Assembly (NCBI GenBank): GCA_963920705.1
Contig: OY987228.1
Span: 14,739,187 to 14,803,186 of the forward strand
Source of the DNA: Odiellus spinosus
Taxonomy: Eukaryota; Arthropoda; Arachnida; Opiliones; Phalangiidae
DNA: 64,000 nucleotides
Reading direction: 5' to 3'
Numbering within the stretch: the stretch's first letter is position 1; every line of letters begins with the position of its first letter. This document shows, in pieces, positions 40,481 to 50,077 of the stretch. Below the pieces are notes generated by a model. It did not search any database, was not told the origin of the DNA, and saw nothing but the letters and a program-made list of their open reading frames with translations. The translations under genes and the position numbers were made by a program.

Positions 40481-41877
40481 GTCTAGAATCCCTTTAAACC
40501 CTGTTTAAAGCCCGTTTTGAAGCGTTGCGTATAGCTTGAGTTGATCGGAGATCGCGATCATATCAATCATGAAAAATTGAGTCTCGCCGCTAAAATGATC
40601 GGAGGCACGCGACGCGACGCTCTAAAACTAGTTAAATGTGTATAGGAGCCTTTAGAAACAAAGGTCCGAATCCGAACCGAGCTTAAACTCGTAAAAGTCA
40701 ACTAGAAACGATTATACGAGAGTCGAGTTCGTGATTACCAAAGACAAACGCGTACTCGGACGGGGGAGGGGGGAGAGAGAGACTCTTCAATTTTCCCGTC
40801 AGAGCGCGGAAAAAAGATTTTACGACGTGTTCGTGAGAATATATACTAGGAAAGGCACGCTCAGATTATACACGCGCGGGAGGGGGAGTTAGAAAACGGG
40901 GTCTATATAGGGATAGGACTGTCATAAATCTTCCGAGTGGTCAGTGGTCGAGCCGAGATTAGGCCAGCATTCCCGGGATTCCCTGTGCGGTTTTTGACCA
41001 TCGTCGAGGCTCGAGCCTGGCCTGGCCTGGCCCTAGCTGGTAATAAGTAGAAAAAGAGCCTTATATATACCCTTAACTCTAATGTTCCAGACCTTTCCCT
41101 CCACTCGAAGGTGCCTTTACGAAAAACGGAAGAGTTACCATTTCCGATTAGAGTCGGAATAAGTCCGGGTTGAATTGATATAGGATTTTGTCGAATCTAT
41201 ACGCCCGAAACAATTTTTTTCAAAGTTTTTAGCTTGTTTATTTGGAAGTTCTGCCCCAACCTATAACCAAAAAGTAACTGTCCACCATAGTTTAAGTATT
41301 TTCCAAGATAAATTATCAAATATCCACATTGGGCTAGAAGTAGTTAACTAGTTTTAAATATAAAGTAAATAATTAAATTAGAGCTGTAAATTTACATCAG
41401 CCGCATCAAAACTGTACCCGAATTATACCGGTAAAAAATATCTTGAATTATACGATTACGTTATGGAATTAAACCAATTTGCACGAAGTAAATCTATGGC
41501 TATCATTATAACTATAGTTAAAATTTCAAGCTTGTCGGAAGAACTTAACTATCGTGAGTGGAAAAAAAAACATTATACTTGATTTACAATAAGAAAATGA
41601 TTGAATTAAACTTGTTTCGAGATGTCCATGATGGTCAGGTACAGCTTTAGGTCTAGGGATTTTATATTTCTAATCAAGGCACCTTTAGAGATTGGAACGT
41701 TTGGAAGAACACGCGAAGAAGGGCGGGGTGCCTATATGCCAGGGTGAAAAAGGGAGAGAGAGGGAGGAAGAGAAGGCGGATTCAGATTTCGTCGGGCTCT
41801 TTACTCGTCTAGCGCGTGACACTTTGGACACGGGGGGCCCGGTTACTTCGTCCCTGTCTCTTTCTCTCTCACGCTTT

Positions 41878-41902
41878 CCCTCTCTCTCTCTCTCTCTCTC
41901 TC
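41878..41902. repeat. (TC)n microsatellite
   Basis: About 12 CT/TC units at the end of a pyrimidine-rich stretch in intron 1. Confidence 0.9.
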
Positions 41903-43126
41903 GCTGCTAGAACTTGTCTCTACACTCCTTCCTCTGTCCTCCTATAATACATAAGCTCTCGGCCCAGCCTGAACGATGGATCAATAAAACTCAATCCCCA
42001 CGACGCGTAAAAGTCGCGCTTCTCCGATATTAAGCCTAAACGAATAGCTATATATACTAAATCCCCGTAGGAGATAAACGTTAAAAATTTCAACCCGGCC
42101 AAAAACCGAGAAATATTTGCGTATATTTAGTGGAAATTTTGATGAACGGTAAAAGTTTTCTAATTTGGTATTCTTTAATGTAACAAAGCATCCTGATGGG
42201 GTAAATCGTTTTAGAAAATTGTTATCAAACTAATACCTATCAATGTTTTATACCCAAAGAGCAAACATTATAGGAGACAAACAATTCTCTTGTTGTTATT
42301 TCTTCATGTGTGTGAAATGTTATTTCAATGTCAAAGATGTTTCTAGCTGATAATTAAAATGAAATTTTATGACCCGAAATATAAAACTTATTATCTTCCT
42401 CTATACTTCTCCGTAAGTCTTGGACTTGTATTTTCGTCACAAACTAGGTGTCCTATAGATGTGATATTTTAAAGCTTTTCGTTCCGGAGACAAAATATTA
42501 TCATATTTTTAGAGCTTGGAAAATGAGTCAAGGAGAGAAAATTCTTCCCCGCGCGGGGTATATCGCGATAAAACATCCGATTTTTATTTATTCCACGCGG
42601 GCTAACTATCGACTAAATTGATCAGAGGGGGAGAACTGAAGGGAGACGAAATAAGAGGGGTAAAGAGGAACGGGGAGCCCAAATCGGATCAGCGAGCGAA
42701 TGAAATAAAGCGAGTACGCAGGCGTATTAGTTATAGAAATTGCGTGACGCTCGATCGAAAAGAAGAAATGGAACGTTGCCAAAAGATGCCGCGGCTCTAC
42801 AGTCGCGATGGTATAGTTTTAAGATTGCAATAGGATTAAAACGATCCTTCTTTATACCTCAAGTAAAAGAAACTAACGGAGACACGGCGTTGCGTAGCTT
42901 TTTACGCGCTAAAATCCTAGACTGAATCCGACCAGAGATGAGAAGAGGATGGGGATGGAGAAGAGCGAGAGAGAAAACGAACGGGAGAGAGAGAGAGATT
43001 ACGAAGAAGGAAAAACGGTAGAGTCTTCTTAAGACTTTCCCCGCTTGATGAAAGAAACGAGAGATTTTTTAGGGAATCACCCGAAAAAACGATGCTATAA
43101 AGAGAATTAGATTTTTGTCCCTCTCC

Positions 43127-43128
<2 letters not shown>

Positions 43129-43173
<45 letters not shown>
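43129..43173. repeat. Poly(A) run of about 45 bases, 237 bp upstream of exon 2
   Basis: An uninterrupted A run, followed 70 bp later by a second run of 16 A. Runs of this length are prone to assembly and length error. They lie on the coding strand, so they are not the pyrimidine tract of the exon 2 acceptor. Confidence 0.9.
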
Positions 43174-43175
<2 letters not shown>

Positions 43176-43409
43176 TTTCCTCTCCTCCTCTTTAAAGCTA
43201 GAAGTAAAAACACGCGGATCCCAGTTTTCAAATAGGATGATAAAAAAAAAAAAAAAAAGAAAATTAGAATATGATTATGAAAATAACACCCAAATGGAAT
43301 GGAGGCGTAATAACGTGACGTATTAAAAGGGAAGGACTTAAGCTTACAATACGATGACGACGTCAAAAGACGATAAACGTATCTTTTGTTCTTTTTTATT
43401 TCATTGCAG

Positions 43410-43546
43410 TCCTCTGTTCCGAAGACGAGGAAAGATTAGTTCGAGATTTGTTCAGAGATTACAACAAACTCATCCGGCCTGTTGAATCCATGAACAAAAC
43501 GGTGGAAGTTCAATTCGGCCTCTCTTTCATTCAGCTCATTAACGTG
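43410..43546 (+). CDS. nAChRbeta1: nAChR beta1-type subunit, exon 2 (N-terminal helix and first beta strands)
   Basis: This 137-bp exon sits between a pyrimidine-rich CAG acceptor and a GTAAGT donor. It enters in phase 1 and leaves in phase 0. It encodes residues 19-64, including [12 protein letters not shown], the YNKLIRPVE stretch and [13 protein letters not shown], which are hallmark sequences of arthropod nAChR subunits and closest to beta1 (Drosophila ARD type). N47-K-T is an N-glycosylation sequon; insect beta1 proteins, as I recall them, have a sequon (NMT) a couple of residues earlier. The exon is separated from exon 1 by about 29.8 kb and from exon 3 by about 16.0 kb. Frame continuity with both neighbours is exact. 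Confidence 0.97.
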
Positions 43547-43939
43547 GTAAGTATATTACCTTAAAACTGATGCACGCCAATAAGTATATCCCTTCCCGCC
43601 TTCATTTAAGACGTACCCGTGATTCAAACAGAGAAAGTTATACATTGGAGATCACAAAAAGAATCAGGTTATTGGTATAGCTAATGATAATGGTAGAGTT
43701 TGGTAGCCAACACTTGGTACACAAATATTTTAGTATAAGTGGATTCGACAAGCTCGCGTGACCAAATGAAAATTATCCTTGCGGCTATGGAAAATAATAA
43801 TATTCAAATTTGAAATCTGTTGTATATTTCACCTCGAGTTGGCAGAATATCTCATTTTATCTTTAAGATAAATCATCTAAAATATAGTGTAATTTGTAAC
43901 AGATTAAATTATCTAGGACAAAACTTAGCGTATATAGAT

Positions 43940-44034
43940 CCTACTTTTATCAAAGTTTGCCGTTAGAGGACGCATATAAACACTACATTTTGTTATTCAT
44001 CATTATCTATTAAGATATAGGTGTCCATTACTAG
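43940..44034. mobile_element. MITE family A, copy 4 (right half)
   Basis: TTTGCCGTTAGAGGACGC, then TTTTGTTATTCATCATTATC and GTGTCCATTACTAGTCCTA. Only the right half is recognisable. It lies just outside the LINE 3' end. Confidence 0.75.
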
Positions 44035-44119
44035 TCCTAAATTATATTATACGATTGCTTTTATAACATCATGCATCAATTTCAACATATAACTTGCCCC
44101 TAAGTGTAATCTTTTCTCT

Positions 44120-44137
44120 GAATGAATGAATGAATGG
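44120..44137 (-). repeat. LINE 3' simple-repeat tail (ATTC)n
   Basis: Four or so copies of GAAT on the + strand, read as CATT/ATTC on the LINE strand, follow directly after an AATAAACC stretch. This marks the 3' terminus of the retrotransposon and its likely reverse-transcription start. Confidence 0.75.
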
Positions 44138-44268
44138 TTTATTTCCTTCCATATAAATGGTCCCTTTTGTATCAGGGAGGAGTAAAACTCGCAAGGAGTG
44201 TAAAATACACGATACAATGTTAACTAAAGTGAACAGTAAATGGTACTGAGAGCTAAGTTAGAGCAAAG

Positions 44269-47145
44269 TTAATACGCGTCGAGTCGTAGGCGACCCCACT
44301 GTTGAAGAACGTTTTTTGTGGTGTTCACGAGGTCCCAATCGAACGCCTCTATACCAGTTAGCCCCAAGCAACTTAGGAGCGTGTCCGCGGTGTTGTGCAG
44401 GGATTTTCCCGCGCGCCACTGGGTAAGAGCTGGGCAGATCAGTACCACGTGGGGGATGTCTTCTACTTGCGCCGCGCATAGGGGACATTCTGGTTCCGCC
44501 CCAAAGACATCTGCCAGCCGGCTCGCGGTGGGGAGGGCTCCCGTCCTCGCGAGGAAAAATAGGTGGCTCTTTCGATCGTTGTTATAGAAAGATTCTACTG
44601 CCGGTTTCGGTTTGATGGAATAGTCACTCAGGCTGGTATGTCGTTGTAGTTCTTTCCTCCACCCCTCCTGGGTTCGAAGGGTGACTGCTTTATCAACCGC
44701 ACTCAGCCAGTCCCGGAGGTTTGAAACCTCAGCTCGCGATACCGCCGACCCGAATTTCCGATCAAGGTAGGTGGATCTCATGGCCCATTTGGTTCTCAGG
44801 CCCGTGTGACGAATATACGTGTAAACCAGGAAGGCAACACGCGACTGTTCCATGAACCGAAGACGGCCCATGTATCGCAACTTGCTTTTTGCCTCGCGTT
44901 CCAGAAAGCTCGACCACGCTAACTCCCCTTTAATCGCCGCGTTCGCAGTGAGGAAATTACCACCGACCGCTAATTTACCCACAGAGTTCTGGGCTTGTTC
45001 TAGAGCTCGGAGAGTGCTATTTGTGATACAGGCGACCTCATTTCCATAGGTGAGGCAAGGAACCGCCACCGTTTTCCACAGGGTTCGGGTCACTTTGTAT
45101 GTGTCGTAGGAGTGGGTTCCCTTGTGTTTGATCGCCCCCACCAGGGTTGTCGCTTTTTTACGGATATTCTCCTCGTGGAGAGCAAGGTAGGCACTGTCGG
45201 TTGTGATCGTGAAACCAAGGTATATGACGGAGGAAACTACGGCTATTCGTTGTCCCTGTATCGCGAACTCCGGCAGAGTGGTTAAGTCAATATCACTAGG
45301 TGGTAGGATGGCGCATTTCGATGCGTTAAACTCCAGTCCGTGGTCGGTCGCGAAGTCGCCACAGATATCAAGGAGCGATTGTAGTTCCATCGCTGACGCG
45401 GCTGCATTAAATATGTCGTCCGCGAAAAACAGTCCCGGAATTTTTCCGTCTATATGGTCGTATGAAGGGTGTTTTAAGTGAAAACCCAAATTTGACGCCA
45501 TAAGTCGTGTTTCTAGCGGTTGGAGGTAAAGGGCAAACAGTAAGGGCGACAGTGGACACCCCTGTTTTAGTCCCACATTGCTTGGGATAAACTCTGTGTC
45601 TGTCGTGCCTAGCCAAAACCGGTAGGCAACTTTGGAGTAAAGTTCCTTGATGTGGTGGATGAAGTCTAGTGGGATCCCCAGTGAGGTCAGCGTTTCCCAC
45701 AGTTTTTCCCGACACACCGAGTCGTAAGCCTTGCTGAGGTCAAGGAATGCGAGAAAGAGGGGTCGTTGCTCAAGTCTGGCAATGTCGAGTAGTTGTGTCA
45801 ATACGAACAGGTTATCGGAGGCTCGTCTGTCCCTGCGGAAACCGTTTTGTAGTTCTCCGAGTGAGCCGTGGGTGGACGTAAAGCTCTCAAGGCGGATCTT
45901 TAAAATACTCATATACAACTTACTAATGCATTGGGATAGCGCGATTGGGCGATAAGAGTCTAGAGTTTTTGGGTCCTTTTTACCCCCTTTGAAGAGGAGT
46001 TTGACTTCAGTTAGGTTCCACGCGTGGGGAACGGTGTTATGGGATAAGACTTTATTGAAAATACCACATATCTCCTCACACGCCGCGGTGCTCAGGCCCT
46101 TGAGCAATTCATTTGTCACTGTGTCTTCCCCTGCCGCTTTACCTGAGGGAAGGGCCCGCAACACTTGTTCGAATTCCGCCATAGAAATTTCCGACATGAG
46201 CTCACTGCGCAGTTCCGGAATAGGCGGAGGTGGGAGGGTCAACGGGACATCCTGGTGTCTGGAGGTAAAGTGCGACTCCGTGTCTGACACAAAGCGGGTG
46301 ATCAGTCCACGGATTTGCTGTGGGTCAGTGTGGCACTGACCATCCTGGGTCTGTAACTCCGGCGGCGGTGAGGGTTTCTGTGGATCCCGGAAAAGGGACC
46401 AAAACTGTTTGCTGGAGTTTTTTCCGGCGCTTTTTATTTTTTTCTCTGTTTCTCGATTTACAGTATTAATCTTTGCCGACACCAAGGTGGCCACCTTCCT
46501 TTTGGCCAATAAGAATTTCTCCCATGCATTCTTCAAATTGGGGTCATCGGTCTTGGCTCCTTTTGCCATGCGCCTGTACGTTTTATTTGCCATTTTACGG
46601 TCGCGTATCGCCAGCTTCACCTCCGGGTCAAACCAGCGTTTCAACTTTCTGACCCTGCCCCTGGTGTCGGGAAGCCGTAGAGTAGCCTCCGCCGCTGTTT
46701 GTACAGCGTATTGGAATGTGTCGTATGTTATATCCTCCAGGGGTCGGAGTTGTTCATCCACCGCTAGCTTATACGCGTTCAGTTTATCCTCATCCTCAGT
46801 GCACCAACGGGATCTGGAGCGGACAGGGTCCGGGGACCGTGAATGGCGAGGAGCATTTACTAGGAAGCGGGATAGAATAGCATTGTGGTCGCTGCCTATA
46901 CTATAAAGCCCATCCTCGTCAACCACCATATCCAACAAGAGGCGGGAAAATTGTCCGTTCAGCAAAACGTAGTCTATTGTTGATGATTGCCCACGGGCCG
47001 ACCAAGTGATTTTGCCGGAACACTTCTCAGATAGGTTGCCAATTTGGAGGCCATGGTCGTTAGTGAATGTTTTGAGGATCCGCCCATTTCGATCCTCCCG
47101 GTTGTCCCTTTCCACGATATGGGCCTTTGGAGAGGCAGTGGACAA
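44269..47145 (-). CDS. LINE ORF2, endonuclease C-terminus plus reverse transcriptase (958 codons open)
   Basis: This long uninterrupted frame holds the rest of the endonuclease (IDYVLL near 57-62 and GSDHN near 84-88) and a reverse transcriptase domain from about 320 to 640. Key RT motifs are NGFR (434-437), FLDLSKAYDS with catalytic D469, KQGCPLSPLLF (527-537) and FADD (574-577), where most LINEs have YADD. Near the C-terminus C887-x2-C890-x8-H899-x4-C904 is a zinc-knuckle-like CCHC motif. The RT has no stops or frameshifts, so the insertion looks fairly recent. The initiating residue is not a real start: the protein should begin in the upstream frame, so the copy as it stands is not autonomous. 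Confidence 0.92.
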   Translation of the reverse strand: MSTASPKAHIVERDNREDRNGRILKTFTNDHGLQIGNLSEKCSGKITWSARGQSSTIDYVLLNGQFSRLLLDMVVDEDGLYSIGSDHNAILSRFLVNAPRHSRSPDPVRSRSRWCTEDEDKLNAYKLAVDEQLRPLEDITYDTFQYAVQTAAEATLRLPDTRGRVRKLKRWFDPEVKLAIRDRKMANKTYRRMAKGAKTDDPNLKNAWEKFLLAKRKVATLVSAKINTVNRETEKKIKSAGKNSSKQFWSLFRDPQKPSPPPELQTQDGQCHTDPQQIRGLITRFVSDTESHFTSRHQDVPLTLPPPPIPELRSELMSEISMAEFEQVLRALPSGKAAGEDTVTNELLKGLSTAACEEICGIFNKVLSHNTVPHAWNLTEVKLLFKGGKKDPKTLDSYRPIALSQCISKLYMSILKIRLESFTSTHGSLGELQNGFRRDRRASDNLFVLTQLLDIARLEQRPLFLAFLDLSKAYDSVCREKLWETLTSLGIPLDFIHHIKELYSKVAYRFWLGTTDTEFIPSNVGLKQGCPLSPLLFALYLQPLETRLMASNLGFHLKHPSYDHIDGKIPGLFFADDIFNAAASAMELQSLLDICGDFATDHGLEFNASKCAILPPSDIDLTTLPEFAIQGQRIAVVSSVIYLGFTITTDSAYLALHEENIRKKATTLVGAIKHKGTHSYDTYKVTRTLWKTVAVPCLTYGNEVACITNSTLRALEQAQNSVGKLAVGGNFLTANAAIKGELAWSSFLEREAKSKLRYMGRLRFMEQSRVAFLVYTYIRHTGLRTKWAMRSTYLDRKFGSAVSRAEVSNLRDWLSAVDKAVTLRTQEGWRKELQRHTSLSDYSIKPKPAVESFYNNDRKSHLFFLARTGALPTASRLADVFGAEPECPLCAAQVEDIPHVVLICPALTQWRAGKSLHNTADTLLSCLGLTGIEAFDWDLVNTTKNVLQQWGRLRLDAY

Positions 47146-47557
47146 TCGCCTGGTTCCACTCAGGGTTTTCTGGTTCGGTAGCGAGATATACCACAGCTAT
47201 TAGGAATTTCTTTCGCCCCACCGTTAGTTGCATCCAGCAGTGTTCAAAACAGTCAAGCAAAGGAAGGCAAGATACTTCCGGCGTCGAGATGACGCCGATG
47301 CCACCACCTTTCTTATCTGACAGACGTCTATTCAGGCCGTGCCATTTGTAGCCATCCGATAAGTCCGGATATTGCAGGTCACGAAGGTGGGTTTCAGTGA
47401 CACAGAAAACGGGTAGATCAATGGTGTTCATAATGTCTGTTAGTTCTTCCCACGTTTCGCTGTGTATTCCTTTCCCCTGTATATTCAGAAAACCAATCCT
47501 CAGTGGAGCAACTGCTTTATTGTTCCCCCTGCCTCTTTTCTTTTTCTTGTGTTTCAT
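47060..47557 (-). pseudogene. LINE ORF2, N-terminal endonuclease part (frame broken)
   Basis: A 165-residue frame starts with a basic leader (MKHKKKKRGRGNN) and continues into APE-type endonuclease motifs: IGFLNIQGKG, then VTETHL with the catalytic Glu, then a KGGGIGVI segment. The match ends at about VHCLS, after which the frame runs into unrelated residues. The continuation (AHIVERDNREDRNGR) lies in another frame of the downstream ORF. The expected GDFN-type catalytic motif that should precede AHI is absent. A short deletion with frameshift around 47110-47140 is the simplest explanation, and this copy should lack endonuclease activity. Confidence 0.85.
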
Positions 47558-47563
47558 TTGTAG

Positions 47564-48037
47564 TCAGTTACCACCTGGAGGGACGCGTAGTCCTCCCCTA
47601 GGCGGAAGTACCTTGGGAGTGGTGGATTTTTGATTTCCCGGGGTAGGAGTTGTCGGGGAGATACTCCTCGAGTTTCGTTGAGTACCCTGCCGGGTTGCAC
47701 TCCGAGCGCGGCGACGGGTGCGAGAACGAGATGGGCCACCATTTTGGCGGCGGCGGGGTGGGGGCCCGCGTTCGGCCCGGGATAAGTCTGGGCGAATGAA
47801 AATGTGTTCCCATTCTTTTTGGAGGTTGAGTTCTGGGGCCCGAGACAAAATTTTATTTTTTGAGTCTAGTGAGTCAAGCTTTATCCGAATGGGGCGTGGT
47901 TTCGAGCTTTCCCCTTTAAATCTCTGACAATCAAGGACTGTTATGTCCGCAGGTTGGAGGGCAAGGCATGTGGTTAACCACTGCGCTGCCTGCTGTGGGT
48001 TTTCCAGGTCTGGATGTTGAACTTTATTGCCTGACGG
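47564..48037 (-). pseudogene. LINE ORF1, C-terminal remnant
   Basis: An open frame of 157 residues without a proper start ends in TGA at 47564-47566. Its first half includes RPIRIKLDSLDSKNKILS, resembling the RNA-binding C-terminal region of LINE ORF1 proteins. Its second half is Arg/Ser/Pro-rich (RRRQNGG, RSRTRRRARS), a basic tail likely to bind nucleic acid. It stops six bases before the ORF2 ATG, the close ORF1-ORF2 spacing usual in these elements. The N-terminal part is lost to the 5' truncation. Assignment rests on position and general character rather than a strong motif. Confidence 0.65.
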
Positions 48038-48630
48038 TTAGAACACTTTTACAGGCGCTATCGTTTTTGCTTATTTTTGACAATCAATTTCAGTCTTGGA
48101 AAGTTACGCCATTGAAAACTGGTTTTTCAGCGCGAATTTAATTCTATTTCGACAGGGTTATAGAGGAGTATAGGTTGTTTGTTAATTTTCTAATCTAAAT
48201 TTAATAGATCACGATAAAAGTTCTATTACAAGCGCTTTATATATTACCATATTTTTAATAATACACAATTCTTTTGGAGTCCAACCGTGATTGTTCAAAA
48301 TCATAAAAGCTTTGCGTGTTTTTGCCTAAAGATCAAAAGCAACGTCTACTTTCAGTGTTTAATACCAATATCACGCTTCATTAGACGCTTTCAGACATAA
48401 TCACAAAAGAATCAAGCATTCTGTTCTCAAAATTTGTCCTCTTAAAACAATTCTCACTAGATACACAAATTTTACTTAAAATTTAAAATATTGAATTGCG
48501 TTAATTAATTATATTTACATTGGTGTATAAAGGGAAGCTTCCTCCGACTACTTTTTCGCTATAATGCCCTACATTTTGTATCAATAAGCCTTAGTTTTAA
48601 GAATCACACTAATTATTCTTGATTTTAGAC

Positions 48631-48974
48631 TATATCAGAAGCCGATGAAACCCTCCTTTGAAGTCTACTACTCCAATGTTCCATATAGCGCTCCTCTCTG
48701 TATGGGTAAAATTCCCAATTTTACGAGTTAGAAGGGGTCCTACTTCATCCCCCCCTGTCTACGGAAAATTGGAAATTCTCTCTCTCCACAAACGACGACG
48801 TTTTTTGGACGAACTCCAAGAGATATTCGCTCGACGAGCTCCCGCTCCGAAAACATCTACCGTTAGGAGGCGTACGAATCGCGCCTTTTGAGAATAACCC
48901 ATACAGAGAGGGGTAAACAAGACCCGGGAGTAATAGACTTCAAAGGAGGGTTTCATCGGCTTCTGACTATATTA
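48631..48974. mobile_element. Fold-back MITE with about 80-bp inverted ends
   Basis: The left end carries CAGAAGCCGATGAAACCCTC then CTTTGAAGTCTA and CTCTCTGTATGGGT; the right end carries the same in reverse complement. The interior (about 190 bp) contains no recognisable gene. Short open frames over it are by-products. Confidence 0.88.
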
Positions 48975-49942
48975 ACACTTCCGCAAAACATTGAGTATGT
49001 ACTTGTTCAACCATTAGTAGAAGTTAAGGTAAAATCCGCCATATCATACGGACACATATACAATGGATCAATGAGGACCCCTTCCTGCTCTCCCAGAGTT
49101 TCCTCCCACTTGGTCCATCCCTCCCCATCCCACCCCAATTTCTAGTCCTGGAAAATTCAGCGATCGAAACTTTAAACGCGTGACAGATATTATACGCCCG
49201 CCCAGAGAAAGGAGGCGCAACCCAGCAACGTTACTGCTATTCCCTTTACTTCAGCAGAATCCTTAACACTTTCTATACTCTAACACTTCATCCACCCTCA
49301 CACTTATTCCTTCATGCCTAAAGCTGAAAAACTAGAATAGATAAAAAAAAAAAAATCAAATTCGGAATCGGCATCTGTATTTTTATATATTTTTTTCCTG
49401 GCTGGAAAAAAATATTGGCAAGAGAAAAGTCTGTCCGACTTTCTTACGCCAACGTAGAAGACAGACTTATATACTTATGTTCATAACGAGTTGGCAAAAG
49501 GACCCAAACCTGAAGCGGATTGCTACACAATGTTAATCTTCATAGGAAAAATGCGGTCGTGGTGAACTCCTTTTGAACATGAGTTTATAAATACTTTTGT
49601 ACAGGGTTAGTTTGCAGTCTAAGAATAAAAGTTTCCGCGTATTAATACACCATATTAAATACGATATGGAACGAAAGTAGTTTTGCAATAGTTCTGGAAC
49701 AGTTTCAAAACATTGAATCACTGTGTTTGCAAAGGGTACAAATCTAAAAACTAAACTTAGTAGAAAATCAAATTAAAAGTGCTTTGCACGCGTTGAAAAT
49801 TCAAGCTGATTCTAAATTTTCTAACTCTACTTTTGTCCAAGAGAAGGGTACAAAAGAGTAAAACGTAAGGCGGATTGATACACAATATTAAATCTAATAA
49901 TCAAGAAGTAGTCTGTAACCTCTTGTTCGAGAGATGTGGGCA

Positions 49943-50077
49943 AATAGTCAATTTCTATCTCGAATTGGCAACACGGAAAATCTACAATATCAGTTATCTT
50001 TCTTATTTGTTTGATTATAAGTTAAAGAGTACCTATAGCTTTGTACTTCGCTGTCAACTCGAGGTGAAATTGACTAT
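49943..50077. repeat. Small inverted repeat (MITE-like)
   Basis: ATAGTCAATTTCTATCTCGA then ATTGGCAACA faces TGTCAACTCGAGGTGAAATT then GACTAT in reverse complement, about 30 bp per arm. A related single arm occurs near 43.84 kb (TATTTCACCTCGAGTTGGCA). Confidence 0.65.

Larger units (their letters stand above)
13649..43409 (+). other. nAChR intron 1 (about 29.8 kb)
   Basis: The intron runs from the GTAAGC donor after exon 1 to the TCATTGCAG acceptor before exon 2, in phase 1. The first kilobase is still GC-rich and could hold enhancers or an internal promoter, but no specific site is supported. The remainder is AT-rich, with microsatellites, long homopolymers, several inverted-repeat elements (listed separately) and the 31-bp minisatellite. 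No open frame in it resembles a known protein. Confidence 0.85.
44120..48037 (-). mobile_element. Non-LTR retrotransposon (LINE), 5'-truncated, antisense in intron 2
   Basis: This is a roughly 3.9-kb LINE read on the minus strand. In order it has the C-terminal part of ORF1, then ORF2 with an apurinic-type endonuclease domain, a reverse transcriptase domain and a C-terminal zinc-knuckle region, then a short 3' UTR. On the minus strand the 3' end reads AATAAACC followed by (ATTC)n, the kind of short simple-repeat tail seen in CR1/L2-like LINEs. ORF1 has no start and meets an upstream stop at 48038-48040, so the copy is probably 5'-truncated there; no clear target-site duplication was found. 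The 5' boundary is uncertain by some tens of bases and I cannot assign the clade firmly. Confidence 0.9.

Noticed and set aside
42917..43366. A 149-residue minus-strand frame before exon 2
   Set aside because: Made largely of poly-Phe from the 45-base A run and Ser/Leu from GA-rich sequence.
45203..46906. Plus-strand frames of 92-165 residues across the LINE
   Set aside because: They are antisense shadows of the 958-codon reverse transcriptase frame.
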